Source: JBGQOG01 sp052113705
GTDB taxonomy: Bacteria > Pseudomonadota > Alphaproteobacteria > Rhodobacterales > Rhodobacteraceae
DNA length: 64,000 bases
Assembly (NCBI RefSeq): GCF_052113705.1
Contig: NZ_JBGQOG010000004.1
Span: 1-64,000 of the forward strand
Direction: 5' to 3'
Both the position numbers and the translations under genes were made by a program. The notes beneath the pieces are model-generated. The model saw only the letters and a list, made by a program, of their open reading frames with translations. It made no database searches and was not told the DNA's origin. This document shows positions 6,517-14,088 of this stretch, in pieces (the stretch's first letter is position 1; each line of letters begins with the position of its first letter).

Positions 6517-7476
6517 ATGACCTTCTTCAAAACCCTTCTGGCCGGCACCGCATTGCTGGCGCTGACCACGGCAGCCGAGGCGCGCGAGCTGACCTTTGGC
6601 ATGCAGGACGGCGAGACCTCGACGGTGTATCTTGGCGCGCAGGAATTCGCCAAGCGGCTGGAAGAGATTTCCGGAGGGGCGCTGACGGTGAACCTGTTCC
6701 CGTCGGGCACGCTGGGGGATTTCAAGGCGATGGTGGCCCAGGCGCAGGGCGGCGAGCTGGACATGGTGCTGACCGGCTATCCCGATATGTCCTATGTGAT
6801 CCCCGAGCTGAAGCTGGTGGGGGCCCCCTATGTGGTCAAGGATTTCGACCATCTCAAGCGCATCATCGCCGGTCCCTGGGGCCAGAAGATGGATGCGGCC
6901 TTTGAGGCGCAGGGCGTGCATCTCCTGGATGTCTGGTACTATGGCACCCGGCAGACCACCTCGAACAAGCCGATCGAGAGCATGGCGGATATGAAAGGCC
7001 TGCGGATGCGCACGCCGAACGTGCCCTTCCTGATCGCCTATGCCGAGGCGGTGGGCGCCACCCCGGCCCCGGTGGCCTTTGCCGAGGTTTATCTCGCGCT
7101 GCAAACCAATCAGGTCGATGCCGAGGAAAATCCGCTGCCGACCATCGCGGCGCAGAAATTCTATGAAGTGCAGTCCGCGGTGGCGATGACCAATCATTTC
7201 ATCGCCTCGGCGGCGGTGCAGGTCTCGAAATCCACCTGGGACGGGCTGAGCGAGGAAGAGAAGGGCTGGATGACCGAGGCCATCCACGCCGGGGGCACGC
7301 TTTCCGATGAGGCGACGTTCAAAGCCGAGGCGGAGCTGCTGAGCGATTTTGAAAGCCGGGGCCTGACCATCACCCGCCCGGACCTTGAGCCGTTCCGCGC
7401 CGCGATGCAGCCCTATTACGACACGCTGGAGGCCGAGTTCGGCGCCGGCGCCATCGCCAGCGTCCGCGGCGAGTGA
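6517..7476 (+). CDS. siaP: TRAP transporter sialic acid-binding protein
   Basis: 319 residues, DctP family. The signal peptide (residues 1-24, ending AAEA) sends it to the periplasm. It carries the DctP features GALTVNLFPSGTLGD, the conserved arginine segment MKGLRMRTPNVPF (which salt-bridges the ligand carboxylate) and VDAEENPLPTI. Placement between nanR and nanE makes sialic acid the likely ligand. Start chosen at 6517 after GGAG, because it gives a proper signal sequence. A strong hairpin follows the stop. Confidence 0.88.
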   Translation: MTFFKTLLAGTALLALTTAAEARELTFGMQDGETSTVYLGAQEFAKRLEEISGGALTVNLFPSGTLGDFKAMVAQAQGGELDMVLTGYPDMSYVIPELKLVGAPYVVKDFDHLKRIIAGPWGQKMDAAFEAQGVHLLDVWYYGTRQTTSNKPIESMADMKGLRMRTPNVPFLIAYAEAVGATPAPVAFAEVYLALQTNQVDAEENPLPTIAAQKFYEVQSAVAMTNHFIASAAVQVSKSTWDGLSEEEKGWMTEAIHAGGTLSDEATFKAEAELLSDFESRGLTITRPDLEPFRAAMQPYYDTLEAEFGAGAIASVRGE

Positions 7477-7483
7477 ACCATGC

Positions 7484-7525
7484 GATCCGGGGCGGCGCCC
7501 GGCGCGCCGCCCCGGATCCGGTTTT
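7484..7525 (+). terminator. Strong intra-operon hairpin between siaP and siaQ
   Basis: A 14-bp perfect stem joins 7484-7497 (GATCCGGGGCGGCG) to 7505-7518, with a 7-nt loop and TTTT at 7522-7525. Hairpins after binding-protein genes commonly stabilise the upstream mRNA or reduce read-through, so SiaP is made in excess over the membrane subunits. Whether it terminates or only stabilises cannot be told from sequence. Confidence 0.6.
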
Positions 7526-7542
7526 AGGGGAAAGGGAAACTC

Positions 7543-8037
7543 ATGTCCGCTGCGCGGAAATACAGCCCGGAGGGCATCGCGGCCTCGGTTCTGTTCATCT
7601 TGCTTTTCATCACAGTCCTGATCCAGATTTTCGGCCGCACCCCGTTGTTTGCCGGGCCGGTCTGGACCGAGGAGCTGGCCCGCTGGCTCTGGGTCTGGAT
7701 GGGGTTCCTTGCCATTGGTGAGGCCGAGCGCACCGACAGCCAGCTGAAGATGGGCTTTCTGGCCGATGCCCTGCCGAAAGCCGCGCGGCGCTGGCTCTTT
7801 ATCGTGATCGATCTCGTGTATTTCGGGATCATGGCACATCTGGTGCTGATCGGCTGGCGCACCATCCTGCGCACCGCGCATAACGAGGCGGTGACGCTGC
7901 CGGTGCCGGATGCGGTGCTCTATGCCTCAGCCTTCGTTGCGGCCCTGCTGATCCTGTACCGGATCGCCCGCCGCCTCATGGCGCGTTTCGCGCCCGGAGC
8001 CGACATTCACGACAGCAAAGCGGAGAGCGCGCTATGA
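7543..8037 (+). CDS. siaQ: TRAP transporter small membrane subunit
   Basis: 164 residues (DctQ family) with four predicted membrane helices: about 14-34, 47-66 (EELARWLWVWMGFLAIGEAE, the family signature), 86-106 and 126-144. It pairs with the large permease and docks SiaP. Start preceded by AAAGGG. Its stop overlaps the siaM start by 4 nt (ATGA). In Haemophilus the Q and M subunits are fused; here they are separate genes. Confidence 0.85.
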   Translation: MSAARKYSPEGIAASVLFILLFITVLIQIFGRTPLFAGPVWTEELARWLWVWMGFLAIGEAERTDSQLKMGFLADALPKAARRWLFIVIDLVYFGIMAHLVLIGWRTILRTAHNEAVTLPVPDAVLYASAFVAALLILYRIARRLMARFAPGADIHDSKAESAL

Positions 8038-9308
8038 TCCTCGCGACGGTAGGGGGGCTGTGGCTCCTGATGGTGTTGATCGGGGTGCCGGTCGGTGTGG
8101 CGATGATCTTTGTTTCGATGGGCTATTTCTACTGGTCCGGGATCGGTCTGGCCTTTGCCAGCCAGCGGATGGTCGATGCCCTGAATTCCTTTCCGATGCT
8201 GGCGGTGCCGCTGTTCATCCTCGCGGCGGCGATCCTCAACTCCGCGGGGATCACCAAGCATCTCTTTGGCTTTGCCCGCGCTTTGGTCGGGCATATTCCG
8301 GGCGGGCTTGGTCATGTGAACGTGCTGGCATCTTTGTTCTTTTCCGGCATGTCCGGCTCGGCGCTGGCGGATGCCGGGGGGCTGGGGAAAATGGAAATCG
8401 AAGCCATGCGCGAAGCGGGCTATGATGATGATTTCTCGGGTGCGGTGACCGCCGCCTCCTCGATGATCGGGCCGCTGGTGCCGCCCTCGATCACCATGGT
8501 GCTTTACGGCGTCATCTCCAACACCTCGATCGGCAAGCTGTTTCTGGGCGGGGTCGTGCCCGGTGTGCTCTGTGCGGTGGCGCTGATGGTGATGGTCTAT
8601 GTGCTGGCCCGCCGCCGCGAGTATCCGCGCGATGCGCGCCAGTCGCTGCCCGCCATCGGCGCGCTCTTCATCAAATCGCTGCCGGCGCTGTTCACTCCGG
8701 TGGTGATCGTGGGGGGCATTTTCTCGGGGATGTTTTCGCCGACCGAAGCCGCCGCCATCACCGTGCTCTACGCGATCCTCATCGACCTTCTGTTCTACCG
8801 AGAGCTGACCCTGCGCCGCCTGTGGACGGCGGTCTATGAAACCACCGCCACTTCGGCGACCATCGCCACAATTCTGGCAGGCGTGGCGCTCCTTGGCTTC
8901 GTGCTGGCACGCGAGCAGGCACCGCAGCAGATTGCGCAATTGTTCCTTGGTCTTGCGAGTGGCCCGGTCAGCTTCCTGATCGCCGTCAATCTGATGATCT
9001 TCGTGCTGGGTGCCTTTATCGAAAGCCTGGTGATCCTCTTGATCGTGGTGCCGATTCTGGTGCCGGTGGCGTTGGGGTTCGGCATTGATCCGGTGCATTT
9101 CGGGATTGTCGTGGTGCTGAACCTGATGATTTCGATCCTGACCCCGCCGATGGGCATGGCGCTGTTTGTCGTGGCGCAGGTGGGGGGCATTCCCTACCAC
9201 CGGCTGGCCCGCGCCATTCTGCCCTGGCTGATCCCGCCAATCGTGGTGCTGATCCTTGTCTGCACCTTCCCCGTGCTGGCCACGGGCCTGCCCAACCTGA
9301 TGGACTGA
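8034..9308 (+). CDS. siaM: TRAP transporter large permease
   Basis: 424 residues, DctM family, about a dozen membrane segments throughout. Signatures include FFSGMSGSALADAGGLGKMEIEAM in two pieces, the substrate/sodium-site region SSMIGPLVPPS and a C-terminal ILTPPMGMALFV that mirrors it. It uses the sodium gradient to move the sugar acid delivered by SiaP. Translationally coupled to siaQ, and followed one base later by nanE. Confidence 0.88.
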   Translation: MILATVGGLWLLMVLIGVPVGVAMIFVSMGYFYWSGIGLAFASQRMVDALNSFPMLAVPLFILAAAILNSAGITKHLFGFARALVGHIPGGLGHVNVLASLFFSGMSGSALADAGGLGKMEIEAMREAGYDDDFSGAVTAASSMIGPLVPPSITMVLYGVISNTSIGKLFLGGVVPGVLCAVALMVMVYVLARRREYPRDARQSLPAIGALFIKSLPALFTPVVIVGGIFSGMFSPTEAAAITVLYAILIDLLFYRELTLRRLWTAVYETTATSATIATILAGVALLGFVLAREQAPQQIAQLFLGLASGPVSFLIAVNLMIFVLGAFIESLVILLIVVPILVPVALGFGIDPVHFGIVVVLNLMISILTPPMGMALFVVAQVGGIPYHRLARAILPWLIPPIVVLILVCTFPVLATGLPNLMD

Positions 9309-9309
9309 C

Positions 9310-9990
9310 ATGACACATATTCTGGAAGTACTCCGTGGCAGGCTGATCGTCTCCTGCCAGCCGGTGGATCACGGCCCGATGGACCGGCCCGGGATCGTCG
9401 CGGCGATGGCCGAGGCGGCGGTGGCGGGCGGGGCTGCGGGATTGCGGATCGAAGGGTTCGACAATCTGGCCGCGGTGCGGGCGCGGGTGTCGGTGCCGAT
9501 CATCGGCATCCTCAAGCGGGATCTCACCGACAGCCCGGTGCGGATCACACCGCTGCACGAGGATGTGGCGGGGCTGATCGCCCGGGGCGCCGACATCGTG
9601 GCGCTGGATGCGACTGCACGCCCGCGCCCCGTGCCCTTCGCCGATCTGGTGGCGGCGGTGCGCGGCGCGGGGCGGTTGGCGATGGCCGATTGCGCGACCC
9701 TTGCCGAGGCGAAGGCGGCGCAGGCGCTGGGGGTTGAGATTCTGGGCTCCACCCTCTCGGGCTATACCGAAGAAACGCTGAGCGCGGACCCGCTGCCGGA
9801 TCTGGCGCTTCTGCGGGCGATGCGCGCTCTGGGCGGGTTCGTGATGGCCGAGGGGCGCTATAACAGCCCCGATCTCGCCGCGGCGGCACTGGCGGCGGGG
9901 GCCGATGCGGTCACCGTCGGCTCGGCGCTGACCCGGCTGGAGCATGCAACCGGCTGGTTCGCGGCGGCGCTGGCCAGGGGCCGGGCATGA
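9310..9990 (+). CDS. nanE: N-acetylmannosamine-6-phosphate 2-epimerase
   Basis: 226 residues, a (beta/alpha)8 NanE. Recognisable parts are the N-terminal GRLIVSCQPVDHGPMD, GLRIEGFDNL, the catalytic lysine strand PIIGILKRD, ALDATARPRP, MADCATL and the phosphate loop GADAVTVGSALTR. It converts ManNAc-6-P to GlcNAc-6-P, between NanK and NagA. It begins one base after the siaM stop, and its own stop overlaps nanK by 4 nt. Confidence 0.9.
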   Translation: MTHILEVLRGRLIVSCQPVDHGPMDRPGIVAAMAEAAVAGGAAGLRIEGFDNLAAVRARVSVPIIGILKRDLTDSPVRITPLHEDVAGLIARGADIVALDATARPRPVPFADLVAAVRGAGRLAMADCATLAEAKAAQALGVEILGSTLSGYTEETLSADPLPDLALLRAMRALGGFVMAEGRYNSPDLAAAALAAGADAVTVGSALTRLEHATGWFAAALARGRA

Positions 9991-10910
9991 CCATGCCAGA
10001 CAGCCGCACCCGACTGGACGGTTTCGCCCTCGACCTTGGCGGCACCAAGATCGCGGCCGCCCGGGTTGCGGGCGGGCAGCTGGTCGCGCGCCGTCAGGTC
10101 GCCACCGATCCCGGGGCCGGGCTGGAGGGGCAGATCGCGGCGATGGCGGCGCTGCTCGCCGAGCTTGGGCATCAGTCCGGCATGGCGCTGGGCGTGGCCG
10201 TCACCGGGCGCCTGACGCGGGACGGGCAATGGCACGCGGTCAATCAGGGCACGCTCGGCGCGATTGCGGGCGCACCGCTGGGCGCGGCACTGCACGCGGC
10301 CTTTGGCGCGGCGCGGGCGGTGAATGACGCGGCGGCGGCGGCCTGGGCCGAAGCCCGTTTCGGGGCCGGGCAGGGGGCGGAGAATTTCCTCTATCTGACC
10401 GCCTCGACCGGGGTTGGCGGCGGCATCGTGCTGGGCGGTCGCCTGCTTGAAAGCGGCAATGGTCTTGCCGGGCATGTGGGTTTCATGGGCAGCAGGCTCG
10501 GCCGTGGCCTCTGCGGATCGGGGCGCGCGGCAACGGTGGAGGGGATCGCGGCGGGCCGGGCACTGGCCGCCGCCGCCGCAGAGGCGGGCCATCCGGGCCT
10601 TGATGCGCGGGGGGTCTTCGCCGCGAGTGCGGCGGGAGAGGCCTGGGCCGAGCCCTTGATCGAACGCTCTGCCGCCGCCCTCGCCGGAGTGATCGGCGAT
10701 CTCACCACGGCGCTCGGCCTCGACCGCGTGGCACTCGGGGGCTCCATTGGCTTGGCGCCCGGCTATATCGGCCGCGTCGCCGGGCATCTTGCGGCGGAAC
10801 CGGCGCTGTTTAGCCCGGCTTTGGTCACCGCCGCGCTTGGACAGGACAGCGCACTCCTAGGCGCCCTGGCGCTGGCGGTGCAGGACAACAGACAGGACGA
10901 CAGGCTATGA
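9987..10910 (+). CDS. nanK: ROK-family N-acetylmannosamine kinase
   Basis: 307 residues. The phosphate loop LDLGGTKIA, the catalytic aspartate in VNDAAAAAWAEA, TASTGVGGGIVLGG and the histidine of LAGHVGF are present, so the ROK kinase core is complete. The zinc motif that normally follows (C-x-C-G-x2-G-C-x-E) reads CGSGRAATVE: only the first cysteine remains and the other two are Ser and Thr. ManNAc phosphorylation is inferred from context, as the gene lies between nanE and nagB with 4-nt overlaps on both sides. Other sugar specificity cannot be excluded. Confidence 0.82.
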   Translation: MTMPDSRTRLDGFALDLGGTKIAAARVAGGQLVARRQVATDPGAGLEGQIAAMAALLAELGHQSGMALGVAVTGRLTRDGQWHAVNQGTLGAIAGAPLGAALHAAFGAARAVNDAAAAAWAEARFGAGQGAENFLYLTASTGVGGGIVLGGRLLESGNGLAGHVGFMGSRLGRGLCGSGRAATVEGIAAGRALAAAAAEAGHPGLDARGVFAASAAGEAWAEPLIERSAAALAGVIGDLTTALGLDRVALGGSIGLAPGYIGRVAGHLAAEPALFSPALVTAALGQDSALLGALALAVQDNRQDDRL

Positions 10911-11686
10911 AGGTACTCATTCTCGCAACCCCCGAGGCCGCCGTGGCAAAAGCCGCTTCGCTGACGGCGGAAACCCTGCGCGCCAAGCCCCGTGCCGTGC
11001 TGGGGCTGGCCACCGGCGGCACCATGCTGCCGCTCTATGCCCGGCTGCGCGCTTTGCATGCGGCGGGGCTGAGCTTTGCCGGGGTGACCAGCTTCAACCT
11101 TGACGAATATGTCGGACTGGGCCCCGATCATCCGGCCTCATACCACGTCTATATGCGCTCGGCGCTGTTTGAGCATATCGACATAGACCCCGCCCGGTGC
11201 CACCTGCCGCGCGGCGATGCCGCCGACCCGCAGGCAGAAGCGCAGGCCTATGAGGCGCGGATCGCGGCGGCGGGCGGCATTGACCTGCAGCTTTTGGGCA
11301 TTGGCCGCAACGGCCATATCGGTTTCAACGAACCCACCTCCAGCCTCGGCTCGCCCACCCGGGTGAAAACCCTGACCGAGAGCACCCGAGATGCCAACCG
11401 GCCGTATTTCACCGATGCCGACACGGTGCCGCGCTTTGCGATCACCATGGGTGTGGCCACCATCCTTGCCGCGCGCCATTGCCTCTTGCTCGCGACGGGT
11501 GCCGAAAAGGCCGAAGCGGTGGCCGCGATGATCGAGGGGCCTTTGGCGGCCCTCTGCCCGGCCTCGGCGCTGCAACTGCATCCGCGCGCCACCATCGTTC
11601 TGGATGCCGCTGCCGCCAGCGCCCTGCAACTGCAGGACTACTACCACCATGTGCATCCGGAGGGCGAAGACCGTGACCCCGTCTGA
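10907..11686 (+). CDS. nagB: Glucosamine-6-phosphate deaminase
   Basis: 259 residues, full length for NagB. Landmarks are the phosphate-binding GLATGGTMLPLY, the substrate loop FNLDEYVGLGPDHPASY, and the catalytic histidine segment LLGIGRNGHIGFNEP. It converts GlcN-6-P to fructose-6-P and ammonia, the last step to central metabolism. Start overlaps the nanK stop by 4 nt; its 3' end overlaps nagA. Confidence 0.9.
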   Translation: MKVLILATPEAAVAKAASLTAETLRAKPRAVLGLATGGTMLPLYARLRALHAAGLSFAGVTSFNLDEYVGLGPDHPASYHVYMRSALFEHIDIDPARCHLPRGDAADPQAEAQAYEARIAAAGGIDLQLLGIGRNGHIGFNEPTSSLGSPTRVKTLTESTRDANRPYFTDADTVPRFAITMGVATILAARHCLLLATGAEKAEAVAAMIEGPLAALCPASALQLHPRATIVLDAAAASALQLQDYYHHVHPEGEDRDPV

Positions 11687-12857
11687 CGCAAAGGGCACAT
11701 TGGTGCAAAAGGTCTTCGCGCAGCGGCTCTATGATGGCCTGTCCGATCAGCCGCGGCGCGATCAGGTGATCGAGATCGACGCCGGGCGCATCCGGGCCAT
11801 CCGTCCGGCGCGGGGCGATGAGGCGGCGATCTGCCCGGGGGCCGAGATCGTGGCGCCGGGCTTTATCGATCTGCAGATCAATGGTGCGCGGGACACGCAG
11901 TTCAACTTTGACCCGACGCCGGAGGCTTTGGCGCGGATTGCCGATGGCGCGCGGCAGGGGGGCACGGCGCATGTGCTGCCCACCTTTATCACCGCCCCGG
12001 GGCAGGACTATCTGCAGGCCCTCGCGGCGGGGCAGGCCGCGATAGAGGCGCGCAGCCCCGGCATTCTGGGGGTGCATCTCGAGGGGCCATTCCTGTCGCC
12101 CGAGCGACCCGGCATTCATCCGCCGTCGGCCATCCGGCCCCTGACCGAGGCGGATATCGCGGCGCTCAGCGCGCCGTTTCCCGGTGTCCTGTTGCTGACA
12201 CTTGCCCCCGAATGCCAGCCAGAATCGGCGCTGGCGCGGCTGGCGCAGGCCGGGGTGATTGTGGCGGTCGGGCACAGTGCCGCCAGCGCGCAGCAGATCC
12301 GTGCCGCCGAAGCCTGCGGATTGCGCGGCGCCACGCATCTTTTCAACGCGATGTCACAGCTGACCGGGCGCGAGCCGGGGGTGGTTGGTGCGGTCCTCGC
12401 CTCGCCTGGATTGTTCGCCGGGATCATCGCCGACGGGCTGCATGTGGACTGGGCCAACATCGCCCTGGCCGCGCGGCTGATGGGCGGGCGGCTCTGTCTG
12501 GTGACCGATGCGATGCTGACCCTGGCCGGAGACAGCCGCAGTTTCGACCTGTATGGCCAGCAGATTTTCCGCGAAGGCGACCGGCTCGCCAATGCCGAAG
12601 GCCGCCTCGCGGGCGCGCATGTCGCGATGGACACCTCGGTGCGCAATCTGGTGGAGGCGGTTGGTTTGCCCTTGCCGCAGGCTCTGCGCATGGCTTCGAC
12701 GCATCCGGCGCGCGCCCTTGGCCTCGGGGGGGAGCTTGGGGTGATCGCGCCGGGGTATCGCGCCTCGCTCAGCCTGCTCGACGCCGGGTTGTCGGCGCGC
12801 GCCGTGCTGGTGGATGGCGCCTGTTTCGAGGGAAACCGTCCTTGGTCAGGGGCATGA
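11673..12857 (+). CDS. nagA: N-acetylglucosamine-6-phosphate deacetylase
   Basis: 394 residues from a GTG at 11673, chosen because GGAGGG lies 8 nt upstream; it overlaps nagB by 14 nt. An amidohydrolase: APGFIDLQING, the metal-binding glutamate of HLEGPF, histidines in GHSAA and GATHLFNAM, and the catalytic aspartate in LVTDAMLTLAG. It removes acetate from GlcNAc-6-P to feed NagB. Last gene of the nan operon, followed by a shared bidirectional terminator. Confidence 0.9.
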   Translation: MTPSDAKGTLVQKVFAQRLYDGLSDQPRRDQVIEIDAGRIRAIRPARGDEAAICPGAEIVAPGFIDLQINGARDTQFNFDPTPEALARIADGARQGGTAHVLPTFITAPGQDYLQALAAGQAAIEARSPGILGVHLEGPFLSPERPGIHPPSAIRPLTEADIAALSAPFPGVLLLTLAPECQPESALARLAQAGVIVAVGHSAASAQQIRAAEACGLRGATHLFNAMSQLTGREPGVVGAVLASPGLFAGIIADGLHVDWANIALAARLMGGRLCLVTDAMLTLAGDSRSFDLYGQQIFREGDRLANAEGRLAGAHVAMDTSVRNLVEAVGLPLPQALRMASTHPARALGLGGELGVIAPGYRASLSLLDAGLSARAVLVDGACFEGNRPWSGA

Positions 12858-12992
12858 AGGTTAATGCCGGGCGGGCTGGCGCCTGACCGCTTGCCGCCCG
12901 TTGCGCCCCGGACCGGCCATGTCACCTTCCTCAGGCGTAAGGGGGCCATAAATCCGGATCGTGATCTGTGCCCGCCTGCGGGCGATGTGGTG

Positions 12993-13023
12993 AAAAAAAA
13001 CCGCCCTCTGATGGGGGCGGTTT
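12993..13023. terminator. Bidirectional terminator between nagA and dapA
   Basis: AAACCGCCC (12998-13006) pairs with GGGCGGTTT (13015-13023). Eight A residues on the left become a T8 tract for the leftward dapA transcript, making it a strong terminator in that direction. The rightward T tract is only three bases, so it is weaker for nagA. Confidence 0.8.
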
Positions 13024-13072
13024 CTGGCCTTGTGGCGCGCTGCAGGCTCTGACAGGCGCCTGTGCCTGCGGG

Positions 13073-13945
13073 TCAGATCAGGCCCGCATGGCGCATCGCG
13101 GCGTCCAGCGCCGCCTTGGTGCTGTCCAAAAGCTCGGTCAGCGGCAGCCGCACCTCCGGGCTGCAGAGGCCGAGTTTCGACATGCAGTATTTCGCGCCCA
13201 CGAGGCCCGGCTCAATAAAGATCGCTGTGTGCAGCGGCATCAGCTTGTCCTGATATTCCAGCGCTTTGGCGTAATCACCCGCCAGCGTCGCCGCCTGGAA
13301 TTCCGCGCAAAGACGCGGTGCCACATTGGCCGTCACCGAGATGCAGCCGACGCCGCCATGCGCGTTGAACCCGAGCGCGGTCGCATCTTCGCCCGACAGC
13401 TGGATGAAATCCGGGCCGCAGGTTTCGCGCTGCAGGCTGACCCGCTCGATCTTGCCGGTGGCATCTTTCACCCCGACGATGCGCGGCAGTTTCGCCAGTT
13501 CGCCCATCGTCTCCGGGCTCATGTCGACGACCGAGCGCCCGGGGATGTTGTAGATGATGATCGGCAGGTCCGAGGCATCATGCAGCGCGGTGAAATGCGC
13601 GATCAGGCCGCGTTGCGTCGGCTTGTTGTAATAGGGGGTCACGACCAATGCCGCATCGGCACCCACGCGTTCGGCGTGCTGCACGAGGCGGATGCCCTCG
13701 GCGGTCGAGTTCGACCCGGCCCCGGCAATCACCGGCACGCGGCCAGCGGCGGCTTTCACCACCACTTCGATCACCTGCATATGCTCTTCATGGCTGACGG
13801 TCGGGCTTTCACCGGTGGTGCCGACGGGCACGAGGCCGTTGCTGCCTTCAGCAATATGCCATTCGACCAGCTTCTTGAGCGCGTCCAGATCCAGGGCGCC
13901 GTTCTTAAACGGCGTGACCAATGCGGGATAGGACCCTTTGAACAT
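13073..13945 (-). CDS. dapA: 4-hydroxy-tetrahydrodipicolinate synthase
   Basis: 290 residues from the ATG at 13943-13945 (GGAGCG upstream). Key DapA residues are visible: GTTGESPTV, the catalytic tyrosine of YYNKPTQRGLIAHF and YNIPGRSV, and the Schiff-base lysine in VGVKDATGKI. It condenses pyruvate with aspartate semialdehyde in lysine and diaminopimelate synthesis. It is single-gene, convergent with the nan operon and divergent from the lytic transglycosylase. Confidence 0.93.
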   Translation of the reverse strand: MFKGSYPALVTPFKNGALDLDALKKLVEWHIAEGSNGLVPVGTTGESPTVSHEEHMQVIEVVVKAAAGRVPVIAGAGSNSTAEGIRLVQHAERVGADAALVVTPYYNKPTQRGLIAHFTALHDASDLPIIIYNIPGRSVVDMSPETMGELAKLPRIVGVKDATGKIERVSLQRETCGPDFIQLSGEDATALGFNAHGGVGCISVTANVAPRLCAEFQAATLAGDYAKALEYQDKLMPLHTAIFIEPGLVGAKYCMSKLGLCSPEVRLPLTELLDSTKAALDAAMRHAGLI

Positions 13946-14088
13946 GACACGCTCCTTGAAATTGGGCTGAATCGCCCGGTTGAATCGGCGGGACCATAGG
14001 CGAGGCGCGGCCTCTTGCCAAGTTTGTGTATTGCGGATTTTGGGGGGGACAGGCAGGAAAGGGCACGCCCTGCACAATTGGTCGATCC

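Noticed and set aside
8007..9311. Minus-strand frame of over 400 codons rich in His, Gln and Arg
   Set aside because: Shadow of siaM; the real gene has clear TRAP permease motifs and operon overlaps.
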